Shown here: one piece after another, positions 37,163-61,585 of the stretch
Numbering within the stretch: position 1 is the first letter of the stretch
Layout: each line of letters starts with the position of its first letter
NCBI GenBank assembly: GCA_051294375.1
Contig: CM119268.1
Location: 14,341,420-14,405,419 of the forward strand
Length of the DNA stretch: 64,000 bases
Direction of reading: 5' to 3'
Source of the DNA: Paraspadella gotoi
Taxonomy: Eukaryota; Chaetognatha
Notes under the pieces: model-generated
Databases searched by the model: none
Seen by the model: the letters and a program-made list of their open reading frames with translations, nothing else
What the model was told of the DNA's origin: nothing
Program-made: the position numbers and the translations under genes

Positions 37163-37200
<38 letters not shown>
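37052..37200. repeat. GACAGAGA / GACAGAAG minisatellite and (GA)n
   Basis: An 8-bp minisatellite in which GACAGAGA units give way to GACAGAAG units, followed by a GA array. The counterpart at 47173-47330 is degraded. Confidence 0.9.
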
Positions 37201-37203
<3 letters not shown>

Positions 37204-37300
37204 AATTCTTATTCCTTCTTTTTTTTCTTCGTCGTTTAGCCTGAGATGTTTTCGGGAGAAGGGAAAGAGAGGAAAACCCAGGTGTTTATTGTCGTGGTGG

Positions 37301-37302
<2 letters not shown>

Positions 37303-37397
<95 letters not shown>
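37303..37397. repeat. (GA)n microsatellite
   Basis: About 95 bp of GA with one GGA step. The counterpart lies at about 47440-47513. Confidence 0.93.
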
Positions 37398-37398
<1 letters not shown>

Positions 37399-38408
37399 AT
37401 ATGAACAGGGAAAGTGGGAAAGAGTGAGACATGCTCGCGCAATATGTAATGCATTACAGATGCAACAAACATAGGATGACGAAGACTCTAACGACGACGA
37501 CGAGAATGACAATGACGACGACGACGAAAACTGCCGAAGGAAATCGCAGTTTCGGGTGAACTCTGCGGCCGAAGCCAAATTTTTTGGGCGAAAGACGAAA
37601 GAAAAGGTTTTTTTTTTTTTGTTCGATAAAAGGTGATAATGAGGGAACGAGAGAGGAGAAGAAAAAGAGAGGGGAGAGAAGAAAGAGAGGGGATGAGTAG
37701 AGAGGAGAGAGGAAAATAGAAAGAGAAGAGAAGAAAAATAACGAAAGAAGCGAGTGATTGAAAAGAGGGAAAAAGAGAGAAAATGAAAGGAGAGATAGAG
37801 AATAAAAAAAGTAAAAAAAATCCAGAAAAAAATAAAAAAAACCGAAAATTATTAATAAATAAACATCAAACAATCGGTGTCAAAATATATTTAACAAAAT
37901 AAATAAAAACAGAGCAAAACATTAAGTGGATGTATCGAGAGTTTGAATTGTTGAAACCAGAAAAGGGCAGAGAAGCCGGCCAGCCTTTTCTCGGATGACG
38001 ACGATGATGCAACCGACAAAAATGTAGGTTTTTTTCCCAGGGATTAGCCTTTTCTTGAAAAAAAAAAATACTTTCTCTATTTTGAGGGGGGTCATGCTTT
38101 TAGAGACGATATTCGTTAGTATGTGTAGAGAAAGGAATAGTTTTCGTGAGTGAATAAATTATTTATATCATATTTTTAATTTTTAAATTCGTTTTACGAA
38201 TATTTTTGTACTCTTTTTATATTTTTTAGGTCGTAATATATTTTCCCCTTTACCGTAGAATCGTTCAATGTTAATGTTAATGTTAATGTAAATCGTTTAA
38301 AAGTCGTCGCATGTTAATGACGGATAATTTGTTCGTTTTTTTTTGCAATCGTCAATCAATGTAAGGATTTTTTCCCCTCTAATCATCTAATATTTCATGA
38401 TCAGAGTC

Positions 38409-38439
<31 letters not shown>

Positions 38440-39730
38440 TAAAGAAGAAAATAAAAAGTGAGGGAAAGAAGGAGAACGAGAAACAGAAATTTCCTCTCCC
38501 CTCCCAAGTACCCAAGTTTCTCCCCATAGAGTTAAGATTAACGCAACAAAGAGCAGTAATTTGAATATGCAAATGAATTCGCAGTTTGTATCATTAGTTT
38601 TTATTAGACAATATGGGACTTTTATAGCATTTGAGAGAAAGAGAGAGGGAGAGAGAGAGAGAGAGAAAGTTAAAGTTAAATAGTTCAACTATTGATTGTT
38701 CTTGCCGTTTTCAAAATGAGAATGAAGATATTTTTTTTGGATGTTCTACTATTTAGATTTAAAAAAAACCTAAAATAGGAGAGAAAGAAAGAATTATAGA
38801 AGGACCTTAGGACACAGATAGTTTGTGGACGGAGAGCGCCAAATTGGCCGTTATCTCCGTTGCTCTCTTTTCCTCTTCACGTACATCCTCCAAAACTGGT
38901 CATGACGTGAGAGACGAGAGAGAAAGACGTCATTTTTAGTTCACTTTGTGTATTTTTTTAAAAATATTATTTCGCATGATTAGACTCCAAATAATAAAAC
39001 TGACTCCCAGACTGACTGAATTCATAAACAGCGACCTTATATCACAGCCCAAAAAGAAATGTTTAAAAAATGCGCAACGAAACCGAATGAAAAAAACTAA
39101 ACGCAAAAACTGACGTCGACGATTTTGCGTCTCTCTCCCCCACTATTTTTTTCTCTTTCTTTCACAAAAAAAAGAGATGGCGCTGTGACCTGTCGGCGCC
39201 CTCGACCTCATCCGTCATTCGGCGCCGGAATTCGAAAGAAAAGAAAAACCGGCGTCTTTTTCTTTTTTTTTTCCGCCCCGATTCTTCGAAGAGACCCGCA
39301 TTTTTTTAGGAAACCATTTTTTCTTTTGGGCCGAGTAAAATATTACAAATGTATCTTTTAAAAAGGAAATTAACATTAACATAATTAACATAATTAACAT
39401 AAGTATAAGACAGAGAGCTATTTTCTTTTCTTTCCAGAGGATTCAAAAATAATCACGCACAAGCTATTGTGAATTTCTTTGACACTTATCTTGTTATGTT
39501 TTATCATAACGCTGAATGTTTAATAACGATAAAACCAGAGGGCGAGGAAACAAAAATAAAGAAAAGAACATCCTTGACCTTTTCATATTCGACTTAACCG
39601 ATACACGCAAAGCCTACGACGTCAAGAACGACGTTATTATTATCCACGCTCTTAAATTGCGCTTGAAATTCCGTTTGGTCAAACCTTGACCCCATTTTAC
39701 AACAAATATTGAATGCTAGACGTTCTCATA

Positions 39731-39772
<42 letters not shown>

Positions 39773-40425
39773 TCTTTCAGTTGCGGTCGGCAGATGGAGT
39801 CGCGGTCAAAGTCATTTGCCGCAGACTCTGGGACAAATTTCGTCGTTAAAGGCAGATGCACGATTGCACGCGCACCTGAGAACCAACTTTGAATCTTCTC
39901 TGCTCCTCTTTTTTTCTTTTTCTTTCTTGAGTCCAGCACCCCGACTTGCCGATTATATTGTTAACCTGTCTCTATATTCCTCTACCTTTTCAGCCTTCCA
40001 CCAACCACTTTCTTTATCACTTTTATTCCGCTTTATTTCCTTTCTTTCCCCAACTGTTGCTTCCTTCACAAAACTATCTTCTTATTTCCCGCTTTTCCTT
40101 TTTTCCCCCACCCATCCTTTTTTTCCCCCTCATTTTCCTCCCCATTATCCCCGCTTTTTCCTTCCCCCTCTTCCCCCTTCTCACCCCCCTCCCCACTCGG
40201 ACCGAAGGGGCAGCGAGGGCGGGGAGTCGAATCTCGCAGGGATGATTGACCAGCAAAAGGATCATAAATCAGGTGAGGGAGAAAAAACCTCCAGCGCCGG
40301 GCGGATTTTGAAAAATAGGAAAAAGGGAAAAAAAATGAACTGAGGTTTTGAAAAAAAAAAGGAGAAAGATATTTTTCTAACGATATTTTCTCTCTCTCTC
40401 TCTCTCGGCTCTCTCTCTCTCTCTC

Positions 40426-40457
<32 letters not shown>

Positions 40458-41344
40458 CTCTCTCTCTCTCTCTCCTCCTCTCGTCTCTGCTCTCTGCTCT
40501 CACAGTGGTGAATGCGTAAGCGAGCGTGGGAAAGCGACCGCGTTTTCTCGGTCGGGTATTTTTTCGTACGTGCGTCGAGGCGCGTGCGTTTACCGTTCTC
40601 CAAAAACGCGCCAAGGGTCGCCGGAATTCCTCTCGTACTTCTCAATGATTTATTGTACGTCTTAAAAAGTTTTATTCTTTGGGTTTTTCGAGGTGGTGGG
40701 GTAAGAGGAAAAAATAAGAATAAGGGGAAAAATATTGGAGAGTTTTTCCGCTCGCTTCACTCGAGAAAGGTAAGAAGCGCGTGTGTCGCTTCTGCTTATG
40801 GATTTGTCGGTAAAAATCCCGCGGTTTTTGTTGATGTTTGTTTGCGCCTAAGAAGTTCTCTTTCCATCTTTTTTTTTCTCTTTCTTTCCTTAATTCTACA
40901 TTTTTTTCCTTACTTATTTCTAAAATAATTTCTTTTCCTAGTTACAGTGAATCGAAATACACTTTTTTTCAAATTTAAAATTATAAAAAAAAAAAAATTA
41001 GCCACTCTCTTCTTGAAGCGCTAATTATTTTTTTCAATTACCCTCAACAACCCAAGTCCGGGACGCCCCCCCCGTCCCCCGTTCTTATTCCCGACACTCC
41101 TCCCCCCTCGACCCTCCGTTTTCACCCCCTTTCCAACATATTCAGTCGATCGCGCAGTAGAGAGCAGTTGTTTCTGACGAAATCGCGTTAACGCGACGCA
41201 ATGATAATTCCATTGAACCTTTCGTTACAAGGTTCTAAAAATTCAGTTTCAAAAACTCGAAGCTTCTCGCCCCAAGTCACCGTCGAAGGTCTCGACTTGT
41301 TTGACGGTTTTGGCTCCAATTCATAAATATGTATCAAAAGCCGG

Positions 41345-41345
<1 letters not shown>

Positions 41346-41418
<73 letters not shown>

Positions 41419-41430
41419 AGAGGAGAGAAG
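41346..41430. repeat. (GA)n microsatellite
   Basis: About 70 bp pure GA with a broken right end. The counterpart at 51823-51910 has many more interruptions. Confidence 0.93.
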
Positions 41431-44400
41431 AGAGTTTATGCAGCCCAGAGGCACCACTGGCTCCCAGGGCCCCGTCGGCACCATGGGCGGTTTTGCGCCG
41501 AGTTCACCTCCCCATAGAAATTAAATGCCACGCCCACTAACGTTCGGGTTGAATTCCGCAACATCGATTTTGACGAACGAAACCGTTTTAATCTTAAAGC
41601 GAGCCGACGCGATTGAAGTTGGAACGCGCTGATTGGTCCGTCACAATGATAATCTGTCGCGTAATTCGATCGCAGTATTGTCGGATGTTTAGGGCTAAAA
41701 ATCCGGTCAATTTCGTGTCTTAATTTCTTGTACGGGATTGAGACATAAAGAGTAAAAAAAAAAAAAACAGGTAACTGAGTCGTTAACCTCCCAGGTTGAA
41801 TCTAGCGAAACCTCGCAACATCTGGTGGACCAAAATCGAGTCGGTCAACTGGGTAAGGCTCGACCTTGAGTCGAAGTGCGGGTAAGAAATACTGCGGACG
41901 GGAACCAGTGAGAGAGATTTGTATCGAGAGGGTGAGTGGTACGAGTGCTGACTGTGAACGAGAGTGATTCGAGGACAGTTAAGTAGTTAACATCGTTGAC
42001 GTCGTTCGGTGGTCGGTCGAGCGTCGCTCTTTAATTGGCTCCATTAGTCCGAGTTTGTTTCCGAAACTTCAGGGGGAAAAAAAAACCCTAAGGCGCCAAC
42101 AGTTCTCCTATAACTACTGCGCCGATTGGTGAACATCTGTTTTTAAGGAAGAACGCTTTCTCACTCGTTTCTCTTTCAACGCGAAACTGTTTTCAAAATC
42201 GCTACCGATTCCTCTGCACAAAAGTTTACCCAAAAAAAAAAAAAAAAATTATTCCGCGATTTATAAATAATTTAAATGAAGTCCCGATTCCCGAATAAAA
42301 AAAAATTCACTCCAACACATTCCAAAAAAAAAAGTGTGTTCGACTTTCATTGAAGGATGAAGACCCGAAGGGAGAAAGAAATCTGCAAAGCGAAAATTTT
42401 GCTTTTCTGCTTTTTTTTTTCGCCTGTCAAAATTTTGCTTTATTGTTTTATTTCTTTGCTTTACCGTGTTCTTTGCGTTTTCAATTTTTGCTTTTTTTTT
42501 TGCTTTTTTAACTGTTTTCTCCATAGCACTTCGGGTTTTTTTTTTGCTTTATTCTTTCGTTTTTCCGCTATTCTAACTTCTAAGCTTCCTCAGGAGTCGG
42601 GCCTCTTTTTTTAGTTTTCATCTTCTGCTTTTTCCAACTTTTGCTTTCCTCCTTTCCTTCTCGGCTTCTTTTTGCTTTTTTCCTTTACTTGTCTGCTTTT
42701 TTTTTGCTTTCCTCCTTCCTTTCTCGGCTTCTTTTTGCCTTCCTCCCCTTCTCTGCTTCTTTCCTTAGCTTCTTCGGTTCGGGGCTTCGGTTCCGCTCGA
42801 CTCGCCTCCAACGTAAACACGCGACTCGGCAAAGATGGGGTACAGGGAAATCGGAAATAACGAAATCTATTAGATCGCGAGAGAGTTTGACGCGTGCGTG
42901 CCAAAGAATTACTGGACTGTATTTGTTAAAAAAATTTTACTGTAAGAATTCTGATCTTCGTTTTGTATTATGTTAAAAATTATTTCATTGTAGGAACTGT
43001 TCAAGAGGTTGATTTTTTTTTGTATTTGGTTTTCTTTTCGACTTGTCACACTTAATAATAGTGGGAGGTTGGAAATATTGGTTTCGCCTGTATGGTTTCG
43101 CCTATATTTAATTAGGGTACGGAAGGCAAAAAGTTCCAGAAGGCATTGAAAATATAGAAGGTTTATAGAAGACTGTAATCAGTGCTTTTGCTTAGTGTTA
43201 TGAATGTTAAGGTTGGAAGAAAATAATTTTATTGACAGGTTTTTAATTTTCATAATTAACTATTACAACTCTTAAAACGTGCGATGTTGAAATTTTCCTA
43301 ATATGTGAGGCCAAAAAAAGTAATCTCGGTTAAAAGTAAATACCGTATTGCCATATGCAAATTGCCTAAATATTATTTTTCATTTCTTTTCGAGTTATAA
43401 AAGTCCAATTTACCATTACCTTTTATTTAATAAACACATTAAACTAAATATTTAACAGTCTCCAAAACGTAAGATACAATCCATACAACATCATTACGAC
43501 TCTCATCGAACTCGAAGGACGCGGCCAATGGGCCTTCCCTTCAAAGACGGAAGATTCATCGAAGCCTCGTCCTTAAAAAGCCGAAAGCCAAACATCGACG
43601 TCTTCGGTGCCACGGAGTCTTTATCGCCACCGGTTGACCTACAAAACGGGGCGTTAGTCAAAGCTCGTAGGCACATCAGCGCCCGGGCTGCGCGCCGCCC
43701 CCTCCTCCGAAGTAAAAAGAAAAACTCATTTGCATATTCGAGCGAAAAACCTTTTCTCTTTTTTTTTTCTCTTGTTTTTTTTTTTTTTTTTTTGATATAT
43801 TTGTTTCGTTTAGCGAACATCAGAGGGAAAGAGTAGAACTTCTGGCAAGGAGAGAGAAAGAGTGAGTGAGTGTAAGAGAGAGACAGAGAGAGAGAGAGTC
43901 AGAGAGAGAGAAAGAGAAATCATTTGGTTCTAAATTGAAGGTTTCAACTTACAAACGAAAAAAAATTAGTGGAAACTGAACAAAAAAAGTAAAAGTTAAA
44001 TTCGAAAAAAAGAAAATGAAATAAATGAGAGAGAAAAACCAAGAAAGAAGGGAAAAAAAAGTGTAGAAATGTGGATAACTAGAATTGCTCCTTGAATGAA
44101 ACCCACTTTTTTCTCTCATATTTTACTTTCTCAATTGTACTTTACTTTTCCCTGTTCAATTTTATCTCTTTTTTCTTGATTATTTCTCATTCGAAGTCAT
44201 CCGTTGCTCATTTCCCTATATTCTCCCCCCATATATCCGATCTTTCACTCATTTCCATTTAATTTTATCTGTTTCCCATTTTCCTTTGTTACCCTTTACC
44301 CTTAAAGAAAATCAGTTCCATTTCCTCTTTATTTCCCTCCTCTCCTCCCCACCCTCTCTCTCTCTCCTCTTCCACCTCCCCCCTCCCACCTCCCACCTCC

Positions 44401-45039
44401 CCCCTCCCTATTCCGCTCCTCTTCTCTTAGTTTTCCATTTTCATCTTTTATCCCTTTTCGTTCCCAGGAGCGCGGGTTCATTTCGTCGTCGTTTTCCTCT
44501 TCCCCCTCCCATCGAAAATACACGTGATTCTCCTCCTCCTCCGCCTATTTTATGACCCATGACCGAGGGGCAACAATAACAAGGAAGATGGAAGCCAAGA
44601 CCATCGATGCCGGCCTCACAAATCTCGGAACGAAGAAGCTGTCATCAATTCCAAAGCCGAAGTCGATGTCACAAATCTTAGAGCGACTGCGAATGACAGA
44701 AAAAAAAACAAAAACGAGTGATAACAAGGTCAAAATGTCACGAATGCATTCATCAGGACTATGCAATAAGAAAAACATTTATTCACGTTTAAAATTGTTT
44801 CGCCAAAAAATCTCAATTTAAACAAATAATATTTTAAAAAATATCTTTTTAACCACTCGGTTATTATACGCACTTTTACGCAGTCACTACAACAACCCAT
44901 CTCGTTTCTAATCATTGGATAGACTTAATTAGCCAATTAGAATTTTGTGACTGAAACTTTGCTTAACCCTCAGAAGCGCGGCATGAAATAAATCTCAAAA
45001 CAAAACGTCGTCACGGTATCACCGGCGAGGCCACAGCAG

Positions 45040-45040
<1 letters not shown>

Positions 45041-45125
<85 letters not shown>

Positions 45126-45135
45126 AGGAGGAGAG
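45041..45135. repeat. (GA)n microsatellite
   Basis: About 80 bp pure GA; counterpart at 55835-55935. Confidence 0.93.
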
Positions 45136-45848
45136 ACTGACGATAAAATCACACAAAACCTTCCCGCGGATCGACATTTCACTTTTTTTCGTTGTTTTCT
45201 CTTCTTTTGTTCTCGAAACTTCTTATTCACTTACCTCTCACATTTCTCAACCTCACGCATTTCTCACGTCAGCATTTTTGGTTGCGCCGCGAGTACTCGC
45301 GGAGCAACTCTATAAGTCACTTTTCGGTCGGTCTACGATCTGTCTGTCTGTCTGTCGGTCGGTATGTCTGTCCGTCGGTCTGTCTCACTTACGCTAAAAA
45401 TGTATATAATTCGCCTATAGTTGGTTGCTCATTTGTTAAGACAGAAAAAAACCTTTAATTTAAGTGACTGCTAGCGCCGCCTTCAGAATATCCTAAAACT
45501 ATAAGGAATAAAAGACGGAATTTCGCTGCAGTGCATACAGTTTTTTGGTCACGCCATGTCATGTCAAGACATATCATGTAATCAAAGAGAAATACTCGTG
45601 AAAATAAAGTCACGGCGGCGCAACACATTGGAATCACCTTTCTTGTTTTCTTTCGGAGGTGGGGGGGGGGTGAGGGTCGACCTTCTTCTTCAATTCATAT
45701 CAACTCGAAGTCTCATCCCGACAACCCAGGCCCCCCTCTTACCCTCCACCTCGGCCTCCTTATCAGTTCGTCTCTCTCCCTCAACAAGAAGAACAATAGC
45801 GAAGTTTCCAAGTTTTAACTTCCTTCCTTGGCAACAAAAAGAGAATCG

Positions 45849-46277
<429 letters not shown>

Positions 46278-46920
46278 CTTCTTAGCACCCATCCCTCATC
46301 ACTTTAGTCTTATCGGGCGGTCGCCTCTACGGGGGGCCGAGGATGGCGAGGTCCCGAGTTCAAGACCCGACCTTAACCTTTGATGAAAAAAGAAATCGGT
46401 AGTTGCGGTAATCGATGCAACGAAAGGTTAACAACGTAACAAATAACAACAACAACGACAACGAAGACGAAAAAGAAAACTCCAAAAATGAGTGATTCTT
46501 GTTAAAAGAAGCCGATAAAAAGCAAGTCACGAATTCCAGGTGAATCCAATGGTAGAAAACAGAAGATAATTGTTCACTGTCGTGATCTCGTTCCGGGGAA
46601 ACGTTTGGCTAATTCTTTCAGCGACAACTAATTTTATAATTATCATTTTGAAGGTCAAAGTCCAATAATTTTAGAATATATTTAATTTACCAACCGGATT
46701 TTTAATATTGTTTCATTCTCTCCCAATTGAATTCTATTCTTGACTTTACAAGCTGAACTTGACAGATAAATCCCATCTTTTAATTTTCAATTTTCCTCTT
46801 TTTTTTTAAGGGGGGAGGGGGAGGGAGAGGAGGGAGGGGAAGAAGAGAGTACGACTTGGGACAGAAAAGTAGTGTATCCTTCTTTTATCTTGGGTTCGCT
46901 GGTCCACCAATTGAGAGAGC

Positions 46921-57617
<10,697 letters not shown>

Positions 57618-57620
57618 GAG

Positions 57621-57626
<6 letters not shown>

Positions 57627-57701
<75 letters not shown>
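57627..57701. repeat. (CT)n microsatellite at the end of duplication copy 2
   Basis: About 75 bp CT just after the point where copy 1 and copy 2 part, 25 bp before a 25-N gap. Confidence 0.93.
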
Positions 57702-57703
<2 letters not shown>

Positions 57704-57725
57704 CTCTTCGTCGTTTCTCCCTCTG

Positions 57726-57750
57726 NNNNNNNNNNNNNNNNNNNNNNNNN
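57726..57750. other. Assembly gap (25 N)
   Basis: Exactly 25 N, close to the right end of the 10-kb duplicate. Confidence 0.99.
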
Positions 57751-58118
57751 TCCGTGTCAGTTTCAATTTTTTTTCCATCCATAAAACTAATTTCCCCCGG
57801 ATTTAATTTAAATATTTTCCGTTTCTTTTAAATTTCCTTTTTCAATTTTTTTTTCTTTCTCTGGCCGAAAGTTTTCTCACGAGACTCATTCCTCGAATTA
57901 AAAGAAAAACCCCGCACGCCGCGCAGAGACTGATATTCTGATATTCGATAAATAAACTTTCAAATTTCTTTACACGTTTTTCGGAAGAAAAAACATTTCT
58001 CAACCTCGGAATGTTTGAAAAGAGGACGAGAGAGACAGAGAGATAGACCATGATAGAGATACTTTTTTTTTAATCGCGGGCCTTTGCGCAAATATAGACA
58101 AAGAGCGAGCGGGAGAGA

Positions 58119-58157
<39 letters not shown>

Positions 58158-58242
58158 TCACGTTTGCTTTTCCCGGCTTTTTTCATTTATGGGTTTTTCT
58201 TGGTTTCTATCTTCGGCGACCACGGTTTCCCCAAGGGCGTGT

Positions 58243-58309
58243 CTCTCCTCTCTCTCTCTCTCTTCTCTTCTCATCTTCTCTCTCTCCTCTCTCTCTCTTT
58301 CCTCTCTCA

Positions 58310-58380
<71 letters not shown>
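58243..58380. repeat. Interrupted (CT)n array
   Basis: CT array with frequent TTCT, CATCT and CCTC interruptions, preceded by a GA array at 58109-58157. The opposed strands could pair. Confidence 0.9.
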
Positions 58381-58383
<3 letters not shown>

Positions 58384-58604
58384 GCAGGACCCAAAACAGC
58401 ATCGAATCGGCACATCGAGTCCCCCCGGAAGGTTGTTGGGTATTTTTTTTTCATTTAATGATAGATCGGAGATTGGACAACCCCCCTCGATAGTTGGATA
58501 ACCCGTGACTTTTCCAAGATCGATCAGTCTCTTCTCACCAACCTTAAATTCGAACGTCTCATTTTCCTCTCGTCTGACCAGTGACCACTGACCAGTGACC
58601 AGTG

Positions 58605-59409
58605 NNNNNNNNNNNNNNNNNNNNNNNNNNNNNNNNNNNNNNNNNNNNNNNNNNNNNNNNNNNNNNNNNNNNNNNNNNNNNNNNNNNNNNNNNNNNNNNN
58701 NNNNNNNNNNNNNNNNNNNNNNNNNNNNNNNNNNNNNNNNNNNNNNNNNNNNNNNNNNNNNNNNNNNNNNNNNNNNNNNNNNNNNNNNNNNNNNNNNNNN
58801 NNNNNNNNNNNNNNNNNNNNNNNNNNNNNNNNNNNNNNNNNNNNNNNNNNNNNNNNNNNNNNNNNNNNNNNNNNNNNNNNNNNNNNNNNNNNNNNNNNNN
58901 NNNNNNNNNNNNNNNNNNNNNNNNNNNNNNNNNNNNNNNNNNNNNNNNNNNNNNNNNNNNNNNNNNNNNNNNNNNNNNNNNNNNNNNNNNNNNNNNNNNN
59001 NNNNNNNNNNNNNNNNNNNNNNNNNNNNNNNNNNNNNNNNNNNNNNNNNNNNNNNNNNNNNNNNNNNNNNNNNNNNNNNNNNNNNNNNNNNNNNNNNNNN
59101 NNNNNNNNNNNNNNNNNNNNNNNNNNNNNNNNNNNNNNNNNNNNNNNNNNNNNNNNNNNNNNNNNNNNNNNNNNNNNNNNNNNNNNNNNNNNNNNNNNNN
59201 NNNNNNNNNNNNNNNNNNNNNNNNNNNNNNNNNNNNNNNNNNNNNNNNNNNNNNNNNNNNNNNNNNNNNNNNNNNNNNNNNNNNNNNNNNNNNNNNNNNN
59301 NNNNNNNNNNNNNNNNNNNNNNNNNNNNNNNNNNNNNNNNNNNNNNNNNNNNNNNNNNNNNNNNNNNNNNNNNNNNNNNNNNNNNNNNNNNNNNNNNNNN
59401 NNNNNNNNN
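58605..59409. other. Assembly gap (805 N)
   Basis: Left edge is a GACCAGT tandem repeat (58576-58604); right edge is the start of the 1.2-kb duplicate. Confidence 0.99.
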
Positions 59410-59547
59410 AAAAAGAGAAGAGATTCTTCAGAATAAAACTCTGGAAGAAGGCGGAGGATTTCTTTCGCAGATTCTCGATGCGATTTCAAAATTCGTTTCT
59501 TTCTTTCCTCATTTTTTTTGCTTCATTGAGTCTCTCTCTCTCTCCTA

Positions 59548-59578
<31 letters not shown>

Positions 59579-60003
59579 CTAACTCGATCGTCTCTCCTCA
59601 TCTGCTCTCTCGTCTCATCTGTCTAATGCACTGTTTCTATTCAAAAGCCGTGTGGGAACATGTCAGTTATCAACATAATCACTTATCGTTATCAACAGGC
59701 ACGCTTCCAGCTCCGATGTCTATCACCGCTCACGCGCTCACCCTTATCCTTCTCTATCTTCTGTCTTTTCCTCCTCTCAATTTCCTGACCATTTCTCCAT
59801 CCCCTCCTCCTCCTATCTCCTCCCTCAGCAGCTTTCCCAGTTTTTAATGAGAGTTTCAAGTTTTCATCTGAAATTTCTTTTTTATTGCTTCTCTTTCCAA
59901 CTGATTTCTATATTAATTTTTCCCTCTCTCTCTCTGAATCAGATTTCCACCAAACGGACAAATCGTTTCAGTTTTTTTAAAAGCTTGGCTTTGAACGACA
60001 GAT

Positions 60004-60074
<71 letters not shown>

Positions 60075-60645
60075 AATTACGATTTTCTTTTTGATTAAAT
60101 GACCCCTAGTGTTTCAAGGTGGAACTTTTAATGTCTTCCTTTCTCAACCGAAGTATTTTTTTCCGAGGTAACGTCATATTAAATGTTTAAGTAGACCTTA
60201 GAGGTATTGTTATTCTTAGCCTTGGGCGAATATGCGACAATAGAGAATTTTTTTTGTCCTCTTGAAAAAAAAAAGGTGATGCGGGTGACCTTAAACCTTT
60301 GATTTGTTTTGGCCCCGAGGGAAGCATTAGTTCCACGAATTTCCGCTTTTGTCTCATTTTGCTATTTTTCTCGTCGTCGTCGTCATCATCCACGTCGACC
60401 CCGTCTCTTCCATTGACGCGAGTTTCCCCTCACGCAGAATTCGAGATTTTAAATATTAATAGAAAAGATTGAAAAAAAAAATGAAAAAGGAAAGAAAACC
60501 TTTTTCGACAACAAAAACACGGAAGACAAGCGAACTATGACGACGACGACAGAGATGAATACGACGACGACGACGACGACCTGCGTCGCTGTTTTCGCCA
60601 CCGATTTCATGGTTTCCGCTTCTCCAAGTCTCTTTTTTTTTCCGC
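59410..60645 (+). repeat. 1.2-kb duplicated segment, copy 1
   Basis: Starts at the right edge of an 805-N gap with AAAAAGAGAAGAGATTC and recurs at 62692. It contains Pro-rich and Ser-rich pyrimidine sequence, a GA tract at 60001-60075 and a GTC/GAC-rich end. No gene is recognised. Confidence 0.9.
60001..60075. repeat. (GA)n microsatellite in the 1.2-kb duplicate
   Basis: GA array with GAAAGA steps; counterpart at about 63290-63368. Confidence 0.92.
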
Positions 60646-61109
60646 TCCTGTAAGTCCGCTCTCCTCCCGTCTCGAAATCGCTCCTGCCCTTTCCCAAATT
60701 GAGATCTCTCCTCGCTCCCCGCGATCGCTTTTGTTTTTCTTCCTTGGTCTTGCATCTTTTAATTAATTATTTTCCAGTCTTGCAGATTGGAGTTTTTTTT
60801 TCCCCGCCCTTTTCTATCCTCTTCTCCTCCTGCTCTCTCTTCTCGTCTCAGTACTGCTCCTCTGCTCTCTCTGCCTCTCTCTCTCTCCTGCTCTCTCATC
60901 TCGGCTGGCGTCCCCTATCATCTCTCTCTCTTCTCTCGTCATCTCTCTCTCTCAGTCTCTCCTTCGTTCTCCCTACTCGCTCCTCGTCCTCTGCTCTCTC
61001 TCCTCTCTCACTCCGCTCAATTCGTTTTTCCCTCCCTTTTGTTTTTATGCTTGTGATTTCTGTTTTTATGCTTTTTACGTTACGAAGAGAAAAGTGCCGT
61101 TCCCTCGGG

Positions 61110-61390
61110 TCTTCATTTTTGTTTAATTCTGTTTTGTTTGTTGTTTGCTTTTTTTTTTATGTTTATCGCAGCACAAGAAATAGCGTTTTTGCCAATAATT
61201 CGAACGGTGAAAAAGGAATATTTATATATAAGTTAGAAACTATAAAAAAANNNNNNNNNNNNNNNNNNNNNNNNNGTCTTTTTTTTATTCTGTTTTGTTT
61301 GTTTCTTTTTTTTTAATGTTTACGCACAAGAATACGTTTTGCATATATCGACGAAAAAGGAATTTTATATTAGAAACTAAAAAAAAGAGA
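61110..61390 (+). repeat. Short duplication flanking a 25-N gap
   Basis: 61110-61250 and 61276-61390 are two versions of the same T-rich then A-rich sequence. Both carry GTCTT, TTCTGTTTTGTTTG, ATGTTTA, GCACAAGAA, AAAAAGGAAT and TTAGAAACTA. The 25-N gap lies between them, as when two contig ends overlap but were not merged. Confidence 0.85.
61251..61275. other. Assembly gap (25 N)
   Basis: Flanked on both sides by versions of the same sequence (see 61110-61390). Confidence 0.99.
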
Positions 61391-61531
61391 AAGAAAAAAA
61401 AAGGGAGGATTCGCTTTTTTTTCGGATGCAAATTTTACGACTTAAGAAAAAGATCAGTGGAAATTCGCGATAAGCCGAAGATGCAATTAATTCTGCTCGG
61501 ATTTCTTCCAATATTTCGATAAAAAGAGGAA

Positions 61532-61585
<54 letters not shown>

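Noticed and set aside
46318-46380. Possible tRNA: box-B-like GAGTTCAAGACCCG
   Set aside because: No convincing box A or cloverleaf stem pairs at the right spacing; repeated only in the duplicate.
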